A stretch of 64,000 bases of DNA from JBMNGH01 sp050949725. Its GTDB lineage: Bacteria; Bacillota; Thermosediminibacteria; Thermosediminibacterales; Tepidanaerobacteraceae. Under the pieces are notes generated by a model. The model saw only the letters and a list, made by a program, of their open reading frames with translations, was not told the origin of the DNA and did no database searches. Location: assembly GCA_050949725.1 (NCBI GenBank), contig JBMNGH010000001.1:369681-433680 (forward strand), written 5' to 3'. The first letter of the stretch is position 1, and every line of letters begins with the position of its first letter. Positions 1 through 9,146 of this stretch are shown here, piece after piece. A program made the position numbers and the translations under genes.

Positions 1-441
1 TTCTATTTCTTTTTCAACCCCAAATGCAGCTTCTTCAAGTGTAATGTGCAAATCATACCTCAAATCGGCGCCTCTAACTGGACCACGTCTCCTCGTCTGA
101 TTAAATCCCCCACCAAAAAAGTTTTCAAAAATATCGCCGAAAAAATCTCCTCCAAAGTCTCCGAAATTACCAAAGTCCCCGCCGAAACCACCGGAGTCGC
201 TGCCGAATCCACCTTGACCTACACCGGCATGGCCAAATTGATCGTACCTTGCCCTCTTTTCAGGGTCACTAAGCACCTCATGAGCTTCATTTATTTCTTT
301 GAACTTTTCTGGCGCATCCTTATCATTTTTATTAACATCTGGGTGGTACTTACGTGCAAGTTTTCTATACGCTTTCTTAATATCTTCTGTGGACGCATCT
401 CTTGAAACACCCAGAACTTCATAATAATCCCTTTTGGCCAA
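1..441 (-). CDS. dnaJ: DnaJ (Hsp40) co-chaperone, N-terminal part, cut by window edge
   Basis: J-domain co-chaperone that delivers clients to DnaK and stimulates its ATPase. The 147 codons present hold a complete J domain at about residues 1-70, with the HPD motif in the context KYHPDVNKN, followed by a Gly/Phe-rich linker at about 75-115 and the start of the client-binding region (DLRYDLHITLEEAAFG). The zinc-finger repeats and C-terminus lie beyond position 1. The start is TTG at 441-439, giving LAKRDYYEVLGVS, with GGAGTG about 8 nt upstream. It is the last visible gene of the hrcA-chaperonin-grpE-dnaK-dnaJ operon, 35 bp after dnaK. Identity is certain; only completeness is limited. Confidence 0.96.
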   Translation of the reverse strand, partial: MAKRDYYEVLGVSRDASTEDIKKAYRKLARKYHPDVNKNDKDAPEKFKEINEAHEVLSDPEKRARYDQFGHAGVGQGGFGSDSGGFGGDFGNFGDFGGDFFGDIFENFFGGGFNQTRRRGPVRGADLRYDLHITLEEAAFGVEKEIE

Positions 442-476
442 TAGAAATCACTCCAATTACGAATACCTGAGAAGGT

Positions 477-2342
477 TTACTTCTTGTCATCGTCCATGAC
501 TTTATAGTCTGCATCTACTACTTTCTCGTCTTTTTCATTTTTAGATTGTCCTGTCTGCCCTGCCGTTTGTTGCTGGTTAAAATCTTGGTTTGCGTTTTGG
601 CCGGCTTGATCAGCAGATTGATAAAGCTTAGATGAAATATCGTAAAAGACCTTTGTCAAATTATCAGTTGCGTTGTTGATGGCATCAATATCATCTGTTT
701 CCAATGCTTTTTTTACATTATCCACTTCCTGCCTAACTTTTTGGGCATCATCTTGACTGATTTTATCCTTTAGATCGTTTAACATTTTTTCAGACTGATA
801 AATAAGCGAATCGGCCTTGTTTTTGGCTTCTATCTTTTCTTTCTTTTTCTTGTCTTCCTCTGCATGCTTGTCGGCTTCTTTAACCATTCTCTCTATTTCC
901 TCTTCTTTTAAACCGGAAGACGATGTAATAGTTATCTTCTGTTCCTTGCCAGTCCCAAGGTCCTTTGCTGATACGTTCACAATACCGTTAACATCTATAT
1001 CAAATGTAACTTCAATCCTGGGAACTCCTCTAGGTGCGGGTGCAATACCAGTCAACTGAAATCTGCCCAATGTGACATTGTCGGCAGCCATTGTCCTCTC
1101 ACCTTGAAGCACATGAATATCCACGGTAGTCTGACCATCAGCGGCAGTTGTGAAAATTTGGCTTTTAGACGTAGGAATAGTAGTATTTCTTTCTATAAGC
1201 TTTGTGGTGACTCCTCCAAGTGTTTCTATACCTAGCGAAAGCGGAGTGACATCCAGCAACAGCACATCATGGACTTCCCCTGCTAGTACACCTGCCTGAA
1301 TTGCGGCTCCCATTGCAACAACTTCGTCAGGATTGACTCCTTTGTGAGGTTCTTTGCCAATGAATTTTTTTATTGCCTCCTGGACAGCAGGTATTCTTGT
1401 TGAGCCACCAACCAAAATTACCTTATCGATATCAGATGGTTTTAAGCCCGCATCCTTCAGAGCATTCTCAGTTGGCCCAATTGTTCTTTCGACAAGGGTG
1501 TGTGTTAGCTCTTCAAATTTAGCTCTCGTAAGAGTGATATCAAGGTGCTTCGGGCCGCTGGAATCAGCTGTTATAAAAGGCAAATTTATATTTGTTGACA
1601 GCATGGTCGACAGCTCTATTTTAGCCTTCTCAGCAGCTTCTCTTAATCTCTGAAGTGCCATCTTGTCTTTCTTCAGATCTATACCATTCTCTTTTTTAAA
1701 TTCTTCTGCTACATAATCTAGTATGCACTGGTCAAAGTCATCACCGCCCAGCCTGTTATTGCCGCTAGTAGCCTTGACTTCAAACACCCCGTCACCCAAT
1801 TCTAATATTGAAACATCAAATGTGCCTCCTCCCAAGTCGAAAACCAATATCGTCTGGTCACTTTCTTTGTCCAGGCCGTATGCAAGCGAAGAGGCCGTTG
1901 GTTCGTTTATTATTCTCAACACTTCAAGGCCTGCTATTTTCCCGGCATCTTTGGTCGCCTGCCGTTGGCTATCTGTAAAATATGCAGGTACTGTAATGAC
2001 AGCTTTAGTAATTTTTTCACCGATGTAATTTTCTGCATCCTGTTTGAGTTTTTGAATGATCATTGCAGATATTTCCTGAGGTGTATACGATTTATCGTCT
2101 ATTTTAACCTTATAATCTGTCCCCATATGCCTTTTAATTGACAAGATCGTCCTCTCAGGATTAGTGACAGCCTGACGCTTTGCGAGCAGGCCCACAAGCC
2201 GCTGCCCATCCTTCGTAAAGGCTACTACGGACGGTGTAATCCTGGAACCCTCTTCATTAGGAATGATGACAGGCTGACCGCCTTCCATGTATGATACTAC
2301 CGAATTTGTTGTGCCAAGATCAATGCCAATAACTTTACTCAT
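477..2342 (-). CDS. dnaK: Chaperone protein DnaK (Hsp70)
   Basis: ATP-driven cytosolic chaperone working with DnaJ and GrpE. At 621 aa it has the usual DnaK length. The nucleotide-binding domain shows IDLGTTNS at 7-14, VPAYFTDSQRQAT near 118-130 and DLGGGTFD at 169-176, with a later VILVGGSTRIPAVQE motif. The substrate-binding domain contains NVTLGRFQL, and the helical lid ends in a Gln/Asn-rich linker and an acidic tail. The ATG start is preceded by GGGGAGTG. It lies 20 bp after grpE and is presumably controlled by HrcA through the CIRCE at the operon head. Nothing unusual in the protein itself. Confidence 0.98.
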   Translation of the reverse strand: MSKVIGIDLGTTNSVVSYMEGGQPVIIPNEEGSRITPSVVAFTKDGQRLVGLLAKRQAVTNPERTILSIKRHMGTDYKVKIDDKSYTPQEISAMIIQKLKQDAENYIGEKITKAVITVPAYFTDSQRQATKDAGKIAGLEVLRIINEPTASSLAYGLDKESDQTILVFDLGGGTFDVSILELGDGVFEVKATSGNNRLGGDDFDQCILDYVAEEFKKENGIDLKKDKMALQRLREAAEKAKIELSTMLSTNINLPFITADSSGPKHLDITLTRAKFEELTHTLVERTIGPTENALKDAGLKPSDIDKVILVGGSTRIPAVQEAIKKFIGKEPHKGVNPDEVVAMGAAIQAGVLAGEVHDVLLLDVTPLSLGIETLGGVTTKLIERNTTIPTSKSQIFTTAADGQTTVDIHVLQGERTMAADNVTLGRFQLTGIAPAPRGVPRIEVTFDIDVNGIVNVSAKDLGTGKEQKITITSSSGLKEEEIERMVKEADKHAEEDKKKKEKIEAKNKADSLIYQSEKMLNDLKDKISQDDAQKVRQEVDNVKKALETDDIDAINNATDNLTKVFYDISSKLYQSADQAGQNANQDFNQQQTAGQTGQSKNEKDEKVVDADYKVMDDDKK

Positions 2343-2362
2343 TTGAAATCACTCCCCACTAT

Positions 2363-2995
2363 TTATATTTTTTTTGCGACTTTAACCATACTTGGTCTTA
2401 TAACCCTTGAATGATAGGTATACCCTTTTTGAAAAACTTCTACAATAGTTTCATCTTCATGTTCATCACTATCTACCGTCATAACGGCCTCATGATATTT
2501 CGGATCAAACACCATTCTATAAGCTTGTATTTCTTCAACCCCATGTTGCTTAAGTACACTTTTTAACTGTTCATAAATCATCTCTATCCCTTGATAAACA
2601 GAACTTGTTTTATCCTGGACTGAATCCAATGCCCTTTCAAAGTTGTCCATCACCGGTAATATATCCTTTATGATCTCCTCAGCAGCATACATATGTATTT
2701 CACGGATTTCCTTTTGGGTTCTCTTTCTATAATTGTCATAGTCTGCTTTAGCTCTGATCAATCTTTCCTGATATTCTTCAATTAATTTATTTTTCTCATC
2801 TAGCATTTCTTCGATATTATTAGCACATGATTCAAGTTTATCCGCCCCTTCTTCGCTACTCTCACAAAGCCCCTCAGTTTCTTGGCCGTTTCTACAATCC
2901 AAATCAGGCTTTGGCTTTGAATCATTTTTACGTTGGATGCCCTCTTCTTCTTGTCTAGAATCCGGACTGAACCCTTCTTCATCTAATTTGGGCAA
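2363..2995 (-). CDS. grpE: GrpE nucleotide-exchange factor
   Basis: Exchanges ADP for ATP on DnaK. It is 210 aa: an acidic, low-complexity N-terminus, a long coiled coil (about residues 65-105, including RLIRAKADYDNYRKRTQKE) and the C-terminal beta domain with the GrpE signature region ending in HSRVIRPSMVKVAKK. The start is TTG (LPKLDEEG) with AAAGGTGG upstream. It lies 18 bp after the group III chaperonin and 20 bp before dnaK, so the four genes are almost certainly cotranscribed. Having the chaperonin directly before grpE is the unusual feature of the locus. Confidence 0.96.
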   Translation of the reverse strand: MPKLDEEGFSPDSRQEEEGIQRKNDSKPKPDLDCRNGQETEGLCESSEEGADKLESCANNIEEMLDEKNKLIEEYQERLIRAKADYDNYRKRTQKEIREIHMYAAEEIIKDILPVMDNFERALDSVQDKTSSVYQGIEMIYEQLKSVLKQHGVEEIQAYRMVFDPKYHEAVMTVDSDEHEDETIVEVFQKGYTYHSRVIRPSMVKVAKKI

Positions 2996-3013
2996 TTAAC
3001 AGCACCACCTTTC

Positions 3014-4603
3014 TTAAAAATCCATTTCGTTCACGTTTGAGGAAACTTCTTGACCTAAGTTTTGAACGGAAGCGGACTCATCTTTCTTTTTAATAATCGT
3101 ATCTATTCGAAGAATAGCCTCTGCAACCTCACCTGCAGCTTTTATTGCATACTGCTTGACAAGTGCCGGGTCTAAAACCCCCAATTCTACGAGATCTGCA
3201 ACCTCTCCCGTATCACAGTTGATGCCTATCGAAGCAGAATCATTCTGCGATTGCATGTATATAACCTCTTCGGCCTTCTCAAGAGGATTAAATCCAGCAT
3301 TGTATACTATTTGGGAAAGTGGCTTTTTCAGGGCCGAAATAACACAATCGACACCGTATATTGCCATTCCTTTGAGCTTTTCTCTTTCTTTCATAAGCTC
3401 CCTTGAAATAAAGATCTCAATCGCTCCGCCTCCCGGAACCATTCCATGTAGCACTGCTGCTTGAATGGCTGATGCAGCGTCCTTTGCTATACGCTCACGC
3501 TCCCCTACGATTTCTTCCGTTGAGGCACCAACGACTACGGTGGCAATAGGTTCGCCCTTTCCTCCCACTATTCTCATCTGTTTTAGTTTTTCATCCTCAT
3601 ATGCCCTTTCGGCTTTACCAATATACTTCTTAATATCTTCTTTAGATTTTTTTAATGCAACCCTCTTGATTATTCTAGCTCCGGTATGCTCAGAAACTTT
3701 ATCAAGTTCACGTCTTGATACCCGTTCCAATACAATTATACCCGCATCTGTCAAAATCTCTTCAGCCTCGTCACTTATATTTTTGTCAACGAGAATTAAA
3801 TTAACATTTATGTCCACGATTTTTTTCAGGTTTTCCTTAAACTCTTCCTTAAGTTCCAGATAACGGGCAAATCCGGCTTCTGTCCTTAAAGCTTCAGGGG
3901 CTACCACTTCGGGTTCAAGTGCATCGTCTAACAGCATAATCCTTACATCAGAAACTTCACTTGGCATCTGCTTATTTACTTTTTCTTTATCAATAATCAC
4001 ACCCATAAACACTTCATTGTCGGCTCCGGCGCGGGATATAATAATATCCTTTAGTTTGAATTTTTTGTTTTTTAGCTTTTCTTCACTTACTATCTTTGCA
4101 GCTTCAGTAATTAGTTCGGCTATATCTTCATGCTCTCTCCCGGCAATTAATGCAACGTTTTTTAAAGATGGATCATGAATTCCTTTGACAGAGATCACAT
4201 GATCTTTGATGATTTCCTGTGCCCTGTTAATGCTAAATTTTATGCCTTCAATGACACGCGCAACCGGCACACCTTTCATTATCTGACTTACGCCCTCCGA
4301 AACCAACAAACCCGCCATTATCGTCGCAGTAGTGGTGCCATCACCAACTTCTTCCTGCTGCGACTTTGCAATATTAATTAGCATCTTCGCAGCCGGGTGA
4401 TTTACATCCATCTGCTTTAGGATAGTGACCCCATCATTCGTTATAGTTACTTCGCCAAATCTGTCAACAAGCATAATATCGAGGCCTTTTGGACCAATAG
4501 TACCTTCGACGGCTGAAGCAACGGCTCGTATCGCGCTGGAATTCGTAATTAAAGCTGCGAGCTTCTCATCAACTTCTTGTGTATTGCTTTCCTTGAATGC
4601 CAA
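3014..4603 (-). CDS. Group III (archaeal/TCP-1-like) chaperonin in the dnaK operon
   Basis: 529 aa chaperonin of thermosome/TCP-1 type rather than GroEL type. Visible ATPase motifs are GPKG at 37-40, NDGVTIL at 56-62 and GDGTT at 87-91, with VPGGGAIEI in the C-terminal equatorial half. The tail ends NVNEMDF and lacks the Gly-Gly-Met repeats of GroEL. Known: bacterial group III chaperonins were described from Carboxydothermus and other Clostridia, often inside the dnaK operon, with a built-in lid and no need for GroES. The context matches: 61 bp after hrcA, 18 bp before grpE. The start is TTG with GGGAGGT 7 nt upstream. Inference: heat-shock controlled by HrcA and able to act as a folding cage beside DnaK. 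No groES/groEL lies in the window. Confidence 0.93.
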   Translation of the reverse strand: MAFKESNTQEVDEKLAALITNSSAIRAVASAVEGTIGPKGLDIMLVDRFGEVTITNDGVTILKQMDVNHPAAKMLINIAKSQQEEVGDGTTTATIMAGLLVSEGVSQIMKGVPVARVIEGIKFSINRAQEIIKDHVISVKGIHDPSLKNVALIAGREHEDIAELITEAAKIVSEEKLKNKKFKLKDIIISRAGADNEVFMGVIIDKEKVNKQMPSEVSDVRIMLLDDALEPEVVAPEALRTEAGFARYLELKEEFKENLKKIVDINVNLILVDKNISDEAEEILTDAGIIVLERVSRRELDKVSEHTGARIIKRVALKKSKEDIKKYIGKAERAYEDEKLKQMRIVGGKGEPIATVVVGASTEEIVGERERIAKDAASAIQAAVLHGMVPGGGAIEIFISRELMKEREKLKGMAIYGVDCVISALKKPLSQIVYNAGFNPLEKAEEVIYMQSQNDSASIGINCDTGEVADLVELGVLDPALVKQYAIKAAGEVAEAILRIDTIIKKKDESASVQNLGQEVSSNVNEMDF

Positions 4604-4664
4604 TAAAAATACCTCCCTTTTTTAACGCAACAAAACTTGCTTTCTATACAAAACAGATAATACA

Positions 4665-5696
4665 TCATAATAAATTAGCAATGGTCTCGTTCAAGAAGTC
4701 TGTAACCTTTTCAAGAACAGCAACTACTTTTGAGTATTCCATACGCGTAGGCCCCATAATACTGCAAACACCCAAATTTTTATTTGAAATTTCAAAGCTC
4801 GAAGTGATTATGCTCAAATCTTGAAATTCAGTGCAAGGGTTTTCAGTACCAATTGTTATTGTTAGAGCATCTTGTCTGTGTGAATCTCTCAATACTTTTT
4901 TTAGCAAACTGCTCTGTTCTAAAAGTGCTAAAAAGCTTACTGCCTTTTCTACATCCCTGAATTCTGGAAATTCAAGCATATTTGAGCTACCTGCTGTAAT
5001 TACCTTCGCATTGTCGTTTTCGTCGCCAAGACTTTCTTGTAGTATATCAAAGAGCACGTTTAAGATGTCATCATATTCTATCATTTCGTTTTTTATTGAT
5101 TCCATGAGTTCAGTTGTGATTTCAGAAAAAGTCTTGCCTACTAAATTGTCGTTTAAAGCGTTCGAGAGGCGCGTTAAATCACTATCAGTCAAGTTTTGAG
5201 GAATATTGATTATGTGATGGCTGATTGTACCGCAATCGGTTAACAATAGAATTAATCCCTTTCCCTGCTCAATACACATAATCTGTATATGCTTAAGACG
5301 ACTTGTTTCTATTTGTGGACCTAAGATCACGGCTGTATAACTAGTTAACTTAGATATTACTTTAGCAGCTTCCTCAACCAGGTCTTCAAGCTCTTTAATC
5401 CTCTTTTTAAACAGTCTCTTGATCACAAGTTGCTCATTTTGCGTTATTTTTCTCGATGGCATCAAAAAATCAACGTAAAATCTGTAACCTTTGTTAGAAG
5501 GCACTCTGCCTGCAGAAGTATGAGGTTGTGAAAGATACCCGAGTTCTTCCAGGTCAGCCATTTCATTTCTGATCGTAGCAGGGCTTATGCCAATTTGATA
5601 CTTCCTGGCTATTGTACGCGAACCAATGGGCTCAGCGGTAGCGATATAATCGTCAATGACAGCCGATAAAATCTTGGCTTTTCTCTCATCAAGCAT
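4665..5696 (-). CDS. hrcA: Heat-inducible transcription repressor HrcA
   Basis: Represses class I heat-shock genes by binding CIRCE. The protein has an N-terminal winged-helix domain (SRTIARKYQIGISPATIRNEMADLEEL region; LSQPHTSAGRVPS motif) and the GAF-like dimerisation half typical of the family. I place the start at ATG 5696-5694 (MLDERKAKIL, 343 aa), because GGGGTG lies 9 nt upstream and this is where HrcA homologues begin; an upstream in-frame GTG at 5708 would overlap the ribosome binding site. It is first in the operon, and its own operator lies at 5715-5741, so it is autoregulated. Confidence 0.96.
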   Translation of the reverse strand: MLDERKAKILSAVIDDYIATAEPIGSRTIARKYQIGISPATIRNEMADLEELGYLSQPHTSAGRVPSNKGYRFYVDFLMPSRKITQNEQLVIKRLFKKRIKELEDLVEEAAKVISKLTSYTAVILGPQIETSRLKHIQIMCIEQGKGLILLLTDCGTISHHIINIPQNLTDSDLTRLSNALNDNLVGKTFSEITTELMESIKNEMIEYDDILNVLFDILQESLGDENDNAKVITAGSSNMLEFPEFRDVEKAVSFLALLEQSSLLKKVLRDSHRQDALTITIGTENPCTEFQDLSIITSSFEISNKNLGVCSIMGPTRMEYSKVVAVLEKVTDFLNETIANLL

Positions 5697-5714
5697 TCTA
5701 ATCAACACCCCGTT

Positions 5715-5741
5715 TTAGCACTCTAATAATTAGAGTGCTAA
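5715..5741. promoter_or_regulatory. CIRCE operator (HrcA binding site)
   Basis: A perfect match to the consensus TTAGCACTC-N9-GAGTGCTAA: left arm 5715-5723, 9-bp spacer, right arm 5733-5741. It lies between the sigma-A promoter at 5752-5780 and the hrcA start, so it falls in the early transcribed region. It should bring the whole hrcA-chaperonin-grpE-dnaK-dnaJ unit under HrcA control. Confidence 0.97.
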
Positions 5742-5751
5742 TTCTACTTAA

Positions 5752-5780
5752 AAAATATCACTTCCACTTTTTTTTGTCAA
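5752..5780 (-). promoter_or_regulatory. Sigma-A promoter of the heat-shock operon
   Basis: On the minus strand TTGACA (5780-5775) is separated by exactly 17 bp from TATTTT (5757-5752). It lies just upstream of CIRCE and just past the hemW stop. The -35 is a perfect consensus and the -10 is weaker. Confidence 0.8.
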
Positions 5781-5785
5781 GAATG

Positions 5786-6913
5786 TCATGGTAAAAACTC
5801 CGCAAACACCAAATTAGCCAAATCCAAGCCGGATGCAGTTAACTTTATATGCCGATTTTCTTCTTTTATTAATCCTTGTTTCTTTAATTTGTTGATTTGG
5901 CACTTGTAAATCTCCCCGATTTCATGACCAAATCTTTTGCAAAAAGACTCCTCATCTATCCCATCAATCAGCCTGAGTCGCATAAAGCAATACTCTGCTT
6001 GTCTATCATCAGAGCTTACAAAATATCTACCCGCTATCGGAGAATTACAATTTAATGCTGTTTTTACGTAATCTTCAATTGAATAGTGATTATAAAACCT
6101 TTCCGTACCAATATAAGAATGAGCACCTGCTCCTAAACCCAGATACTGTTCTGTATTCCAGTAAACCATATTATGCCTTGAGAACCGACCTGGTTTTGTA
6201 AAATTGGATATTTCGTAGTGTAAAAAACCGTTTTGCTTAAGAAGTTGAATGCCCTGGTGGTACATTTGCCTTTCTTCTCGTTCTGAAGGCATATGTAGTA
6301 TCCCATTCTTCAACATATAGTAGAACTTCGTACCCTTTTCAATATTCAACGAGTAACATGAAATATGTTCAGGAGATAGCTTAACAAGTTGTTCCAATGT
6401 TTGCGTAAAATCCCAAATAGTTTGGAATGGGAGTCCAAAAATAACATCAACGTTAATGTTATCAAAGCCTGACTCCCTGGCAATATCATAATTGGCTTCA
6501 AAATCACTGACAGTATGTGCACGGCCCATAACTTTTAAAAGCTTATCCTGGTAAGCTTGAAGGCCTATGCTCAGTCTGTTTACACACATTGACTTTAGAA
6601 TGATCAGTTTCTCTCTTGTTAAGGTGCCTGGATTAGCCTCAACAGTAAATTCCGCACCATCCATTACATCAAAACTAGCATAGACTGAATCAATCAATTT
6701 CTGTAACTGATCTTCACCCAAAACAGTCGGGGTGCCGCCACCTATATATATCGTCTTCAACGAATAACCCATGTTGCCGTACAGGCAAATCTCCCTTTTT
6801 AGTGCATCTAGATATTTCGGAATCAATTCAAGTGAAGTATATGAATTGAAATCGCAATAATGACATTTTTTTAAGCAAAAGGGAATGTGAATATAAAGCG
6901 CAATCTGCTTCAT
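5786..6913 (-). CDS. hemW: Radical SAM heme chaperone HemW (HemN-like)
   Basis: Radical SAM protein of 375 aa. Cysteines 13, 17 and 20 (CLKKCHYC) form the CX3CX2C [4Fe-4S] motif, followed by IYIGGGTPT near residue 56, the usual glycine-rich SAM-binding loop. The C-terminal HemN-type domain is present (LRLIDGIDEESF). Known: HemW binds heme and is thought to insert it into respiratory proteins; older annotations call it coproporphyrinogen III dehydrogenase. The gene begins 2 bp after lepA, in the classical order lepA-hemW-hrcA-grpE-dnaK. The exact client in this organism is unknown. Confidence 0.92.
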   Translation of the reverse strand: MKQIALYIHIPFCLKKCHYCDFNSYTSLELIPKYLDALKREICLYGNMGYSLKTIYIGGGTPTVLGEDQLQKLIDSVYASFDVMDGAEFTVEANPGTLTREKLIILKSMCVNRLSIGLQAYQDKLLKVMGRAHTVSDFEANYDIARESGFDNINVDVIFGLPFQTIWDFTQTLEQLVKLSPEHISCYSLNIEKGTKFYYMLKNGILHMPSEREERQMYHQGIQLLKQNGFLHYEISNFTKPGRFSRHNMVYWNTEQYLGLGAGAHSYIGTERFYNHYSIEDYVKTALNCNSPIAGRYFVSSDDRQAEYCFMRLRLIDGIDEESFCKRFGHEIGEIYKCQINKLKKQGLIKEENRHIKLTASGLDLANLVFAEFLP

Positions 6914-6915
6914 TT

Positions 6916-8718
6916 TTATTCCATCTTAAGCACGGCCATAAAAGCTTCCTGCGGCAAATCAACACTGCCGAATTGCCTCATCCTTTTTTTACCCTCTTTC
7001 TGTTTCTCGAGAAGCTTCTTTTTTCGCGTGATATCACCGCCATAACATTTTGCCAATACATTTTTCTTTAGAGCTTTTACGGTTTCGCGTGCTATTATTT
7101 TCCCCCCTATTGCCGCTTGAATTGGTATTTCAAAGAGCTGTCTCGGGATTACCTCTTTCAGTTTTTCTGTCATCTGACGTGCTCGTGTGTAAGCCTTGTC
7201 CTTGTGCACTATAAAAGAAAGAGCATCGACTACCTCTCCGTTTATCAGTATTTCTAGTTTAACAAGATCCGATTTTTTATAGCCCGAAAGGTCATAATCC
7301 AATGAGGCATACCCTCTTGACCTTGATTTTAACTGGTCAAAAAAATTATATATAATTTCTGCAAGGGGCATCTCATAGTTCAAAATCACCCTTTTTTCAT
7401 TAAGATATCTCATATCTTTAAAAATGCCCCTCCTGTCCTGACACAGCTCCATTATCGTCCCAACATATTCGCTTGGTAGCATTATTGAAGCATCGACAAA
7501 AGGCTCTTCTATTAAGCTGATTTGTGCTGGAGCAGGAAAGTTTGTGGGATTATCAATTTCCATCTTATTTCCATTTACTTTTGTCACCTTATAAATTACA
7601 CTCGGGGCTGTAGTAATCAGGTTTAGATTGTATTCCCGTTCCAACCTCTCTTGAATTATATCCATGTGAAGCAATCCCAAAAATCCGCATCTGAATCCGA
7701 ATCCCAAAGCAGCCGATGTCTCAGCTTCAAAAAAAAGTGAGGCATCATTCATCTGTAATTTAGCCAGTGATTCTTTAAGGTCTTCATAATCTTCTCCTTC
7801 AGCAGGATACATTCCTGAAAACACCATCGGGATCGCTTTTTTATATCCGGGAAGCGGCTTTAACGCTGGTCTTTCCGCTTCGGTTATTGTGTCGCCTACT
7901 CTAGCATCTGTGACATTTTTTATGCCGGCCACAACATATCCTACTTCTCCAGCAGAAAGCTTGTTTACAGGTGTCATATTTGGATTAAATATTCCAATCT
8001 CTGTCACCTCAAAAGTTTTGCCGGTAGACATCATCTGAATATTTTTTTTGGGAATAACCTCTCCTTCCATTATTCTCACAAAAACTACTGCTCCTTTGTA
8101 GGGGTCATAAAAGGAGTCAAAAATAAGAGCTCTCAAAGGATCGGCATTACTTCCCTTCGGGTGCGGAAATTTACGTATAATGCTTTCCAGTACCTCTTTT
8201 ATACCTATGCCTTCTTTCGCTGACGCCAAAATGGCATCACGTGTCGATAATCCTATTATCTCCTCAATTTCTTTTTTTGTCTCGTCTGGCACGGCACTAG
8301 CAAGGTCTATTTTATTTATTACAGGAATTATTTCAAGATTATGTTCAATGGCAAGGTAAGTATTTGCTAACGTCTGTGCTTCGATCCCCTGAGTCGCATC
8401 GACTACAAGCAATGCCCCTTCACACGCCGCCAGACTTCTCGATACCTCGTAATTGAAATCAACATGCCCTGGGGTATCTATCAAATTCAAAAGATATTTC
8501 TGGCCATCATCTGCATTATACAGCATTCTTACCGCCTTTGCTTTAATGGTGATGCCCCTTTCTCTTTCAAGGTCCATTTTATCCAGTACCTGTTCTTCCA
8601 TTTCGCGCGCCGACACTGTTCCGGTATACTCCAGCATCCTGTCAGCTAATGTTGACTTGCCGTGATCTATATGAGCGATAATACAAAAATTCCTTATCAT
8701 TTCTCGGGCTATAGACAT
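6916..8718 (-). CDS. lepA: Elongation factor 4 (LepA), back-translocating GTPase
   Basis: Ribosome-bound translational GTPase. G1 is AHIDHGKST at 15-23, G3 is DTPGH and G4 is NKID; the LepA-specific C-terminal domain (IGGKIIARETVKALKKNVLAKCYGGD region, with a KKKLLEKQKEGKKRM basic tail) is complete. I use ATG at 8718 (MSIAREMIRNF, 600 aa). The upstream in-frame ATG at 8733 contains the AGGAGG Shine-Dalgarno, which sits 6 nt before 8718. It is immediately followed by hemW, probably in one transcript. Confidence 0.97.
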   Translation of the reverse strand: MSIAREMIRNFCIIAHIDHGKSTLADRMLEYTGTVSAREMEEQVLDKMDLERERGITIKAKAVRMLYNADDGQKYLLNLIDTPGHVDFNYEVSRSLAACEGALLVVDATQGIEAQTLANTYLAIEHNLEIIPVINKIDLASAVPDETKKEIEEIIGLSTRDAILASAKEGIGIKEVLESIIRKFPHPKGSNADPLRALIFDSFYDPYKGAVVFVRIMEGEVIPKKNIQMMSTGKTFEVTEIGIFNPNMTPVNKLSAGEVGYVVAGIKNVTDARVGDTITEAERPALKPLPGYKKAIPMVFSGMYPAEGEDYEDLKESLAKLQMNDASLFFEAETSAALGFGFRCGFLGLLHMDIIQERLEREYNLNLITTAPSVIYKVTKVNGNKMEIDNPTNFPAPAQISLIEEPFVDASIMLPSEYVGTIMELCQDRRGIFKDMRYLNEKRVILNYEMPLAEIIYNFFDQLKSRSRGYASLDYDLSGYKKSDLVKLEILINGEVVDALSFIVHKDKAYTRARQMTEKLKEVIPRQLFEIPIQAAIGGKIIARETVKALKKNVLAKCYGGDITRKKKLLEKQKEGKKRMRQFGSVDLPQEAFMAVLKME

Positions 8719-8775
8719 TCCCTTCCTCCTCATCTAATAAAACCATTAACATAAATTATACCTAGGAACAGCTTA

Positions 8776-9096
8776 TTAATCAAGATTTAGCCATTCTTTT
8801 AGGTTTAAACCAGTTTTTATGAGGTGAGGAAGAAAAATCCTTTTATCTGCCACTTGAATATTTATAAATTCTTTTCCAGCATGGATTTCGCCTATTTTAA
8901 TCAGACTTTCAAATTCATAGCGTCTCCCCAATAAACATATTTCATAATTTCTTTTTTTATCCACAAAAAAAGAAATACTTTTAGGCCTTACATCAAGCCC
9001 TAAAGACGAATTAACCCGAGTTTCTGCAACACTCACTCCAATCGCCAAGATAATTGTAAAAATAATGACTAAAGTAATTAGATCTTTTGAAATCAT
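8776..9096 (-). CDS. Small single-pass membrane protein, function unknown
   Basis: 106 aa. One N-terminal hydrophobic helix (about residues 6-24, LITLVIIFTIILAIGV) could be a signal anchor; the rest is a soluble, mixed-charge domain containing two strand-like segments (SISFFVDKKRN, FINIQVADKRIFLP). The ATG has AGGAGG 5 nt upstream, so it is very likely expressed. It lies between spoIIP and lepA, 50 bp after spoIIP. I do not recognise a family; the position suggests, but does not prove, a sporulation link. Confidence 0.75.
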   Translation of the reverse strand: MISKDLITLVIIFTIILAIGVSVAETRVNSSLGLDVRPKSISFFVDKKRNYEICLLGRRYEFESLIKIGEIHAGKEFINIQVADKRIFLPHLIKTGLNLKEWLNLD

Positions 9097-9146
9097 CGCA
9101 GCCTCCTGTAAAATAACGTGTTTTAGATAACATGCTCTTTCAAATT

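Noticed and set aside
46..405. Plus-strand open frame of 119 codons
   Set aside because: It is antisense to the Gly/Phe-rich and J-domain coding part of dnaJ; repetitive codons keep the opposite frame open by chance.
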